Below, piece by piece: positions 58,223-59,458 of a stretch of DNA of 59,458 nt. Under the pieces are notes generated by a model. It was given only the letters and a program-made list of their open reading frames with translations. It did not search any database and had not been told where the DNA came from. The position numbers and the translations under genes were made by a program. This stretch comes from Nitrospira sp. (GTDB lineage Bacteria > Nitrospirota > Nitrospiria > Nitrospirales > Nitrospiraceae): positions 1 through 59,458 of the forward strand of contig JANDJC010000014.1 in the NCBI GenBank assembly GCA_024331045.1, written 5' to 3'. Positions within the stretch are counted from its first letter, which is position 1, and each line of letters begins with the position of its first letter.

Positions 58223-59458
58223 ATGCTCGCCAAGGTTACGAGCGCGGCGCTGGTGGGGTTGGATGCCCATCTGGTTGATGTGGAAGTTGACATTGCAGGA
58301 GGATTGCCGCAATTCTCGGTTGTCGGATTGCCCGACACCACGGTGAGAGAAAGTCGTGATCGGGTCCGGTCCGCGCTCAAAAACTCCGGTTTTCACTTTC
58401 CTGCCAAACGTATTACGGTCAATCTGGCTCCCGCTGGACTGAAGAAGGAAGGATCAGGGCTTGATCTGGCGATTGCGATAGGGATCTTGGTAGCCGAAGA
58501 GGTGGTTCCACCAGCAACAGTGGAGCATCGTGTGTTGATTGGAGAACTTTCATTAGATGGACGGGTCAAACCAGTTATGGGCGCTCTCTCGTTTGGCCTG
58601 GCCTGTCGCAAAGGGTATGATCTCGTCCTGCCGGCGGAAAATGGTCCTGAAGCGGCATTGGTTGAGGGGTTGGCTGCCTATCCAGTTCATACACTTGCGC
58701 AGGCGGTGGAGTTTCTTAATGGAGGTCAGATGATTCCACCGCTGGTGTTCAATCTACGGGCCCTGGAAATGACCAGGCCTGCAGAGGAAGAGGACTTCAG
58801 CGATGTGCGGGGTCAGGACCATGCCAAACGAGCTCTTGAAGTGGCAGCCGCCGGCGGACACAATGTTCTCATGGTTGGGCCGCCGGGGTCTGGCAAGACG
58901 ATGTTGGCACGGCGTCTCCCTTCCATTCTACCGCTGTTGAGTTTGGAGGAAGCCCTCGAAACCACGAGAATCCATAGTGTTGCGGGGCAATTGTCGCCGG
59001 ATCGTCCCTTGGTGACCGTTCGCCCCTTTCGTGCGCCGCACCACACGATTTCAGATGCGGGGCTCATCGGTGGGGGCACAGTGCCCAAGCCAGGGGAGGT
59101 TTCGCTCGCCCATAACGGTGTGCTGTTCTTGGATGAGTCGCCGGAGTTCAAGCGGGGAGTCTTGGAAGGACTGCGGCAACCGCTGGAAGATGGCTATGTG
59201 ACGTTGACCAGGGCCAGCGGGTCGCTTCGATATCCGGCACGGTTTATGGTGGTGGCGGCTATGAATCCCTGCCCATGCGGCTACTATGGAGATCGGACCA
59301 GGCCTTGCGTGTGCGCGCCCCTGCAGGTTCGACGCTATCGTGCGAGACTGTCTGGTCCCTTACTTGATCGACTGGACATTCATTTGGATGTGCCGCCCGT
59401 ACCGGTTCACGAGTTGCGAATGGAACTGTCGCCCGGGGAAAAGTCGGCGGTCATCCGG
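58223..59458 (+). CDS. comM: YifB/ComM-like AAA ATPase, 3' end missing
   Basis: The first 412 codons of a YifB/ComM-type protein; the frame runs off the window. ComM is a hexameric helicase that promotes branch migration during recombination of incoming DNA. The N-terminal ChlI-like domain shows [42 protein letters not shown] and [26 protein letters not shown]. The AAA core has Walker [41 protein letters not shown], Walker [12 protein letters not shown] and a Cys-containing [11 protein letters not shown] loop. It is driven by its own promoter. Confidence 0.95.
   Translation, partial: MLAKVTSAALVGLDAHLVDVEVDIAGGLPQFSVVGLPDTTVRESRDRVRSALKNSGFHFPAKRITVNLAPAGLKKEGSGLDLAIAIGILVAEEVVPPATVEHRVLIGELSLDGRVKPVMGALSFGLACRKGYDLVLPAENGPEAALVEGLAAYPVHTLAQAVEFLNGGQMIPPLVFNLRALEMTRPAEEEDFSDVRGQDHAKRALEVAAAGGHNVLMVGPPGSGKTMLARRLPSILPLLSLEEALETTRIHSVAGQLSPDRPLVTVRPFRAPHHTISDAGLIGGGTVPKPGEVSLAHNGVLFLDESPEFKRGVLEGLRQPLEDGYVTLTRASGSLRYPARFMVVAAMNPCPCGYYGDRTRPCVCAPLQVRRYRARLSGPLLDRLDIHLDVPPVPVHELRMELSPGEKSAVIR

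Overview
The window looks like chromosomal DNA of a GC-rich, Gram-negative-type (diderm) bacterium. The best guess, from gene content and protein style, is Nitrospira or a close relative in the Nitrospirota; this is inference, because no database search was possible. Supporting signs are an outer-membrane lipoprotein system (Lgt, Lnt, LolC/LolD and several lipobox proteins), a B12-dependent ribonucleotide reductase, AddAB-type recombination, and a bacterial topoisomerase VI. I saw no phage, insertion sequence, integron integrase or CRISPR array.

Layout. 1-1510: 3' part of an AmpG-like permease and a DUF4359-type protein. 1511-5471: nrdJ behind a promoter overlapped by two NrdR boxes 32 bp apart. 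5472-6394: long non-coding stretch with a 16-bp perfect palindrome. 6395-8995: tandem-ACT protein, RlpA lipoprotein and a CorC/HlyC-type transporter. 8992-11058 (minus): ligA. 11297-18954: a LysM lipoprotein followed by a complete tryptophan operon in the order E-G-D-C-F-B-A. 19223-19940: a decayed MNT/HEPN (MntA/HepT) pair. 20700-28861 (minus): lnt, prfB (with its programmed +1 frameshift), lysS, lolC, lolD, a TraF-like outer-membrane protein and a lipoprotein, many of them touching or overlapping. 28990-30540: PilZ protein and an exported Kelch propeller.

31102-35916 is the most unusual block. Topoisomerase VI subunits B and A overlap by an ATGA junction, and an SF2 helicase follows at once. 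It is convergent with a phytase-like exported protein. 37899-40116: DUF3817 protein, a frameshifted saccharopine-dehydrogenase-like gene, a thioredoxin-like protein and a tiny zinc-ribbon protein. 40212-47113: addB, addA and a small zincin. 47250-48968 (minus): lgt and a membrane protein. 49387: tRNA-Leu(UAA).

49540-53920 is an accessory-looking stretch of small membrane, exported or hypothetical proteins, with an AT-richer patch near 52.6-53.2 kb. 53935-59458: an exported hypothetical protein, a dienelactone-hydrolase-like protein that appears to lack its catalytic triad, a Gfo/Idh/MocA oxidoreductase, a stand-alone Lrp/AsnC ligand-binding domain, an exported hypothetical protein, and the 5' part of the comM/yifB AAA ATPase, which runs off the end.

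Regional themes are genome maintenance (NrdJ, LigA, Topo VI and helicase, AddAB, ComM), lipoprotein maturation and sorting, and tryptophan synthesis. The strongest candidate for an under-described system is the Topo VI B-A-helicase cassette.
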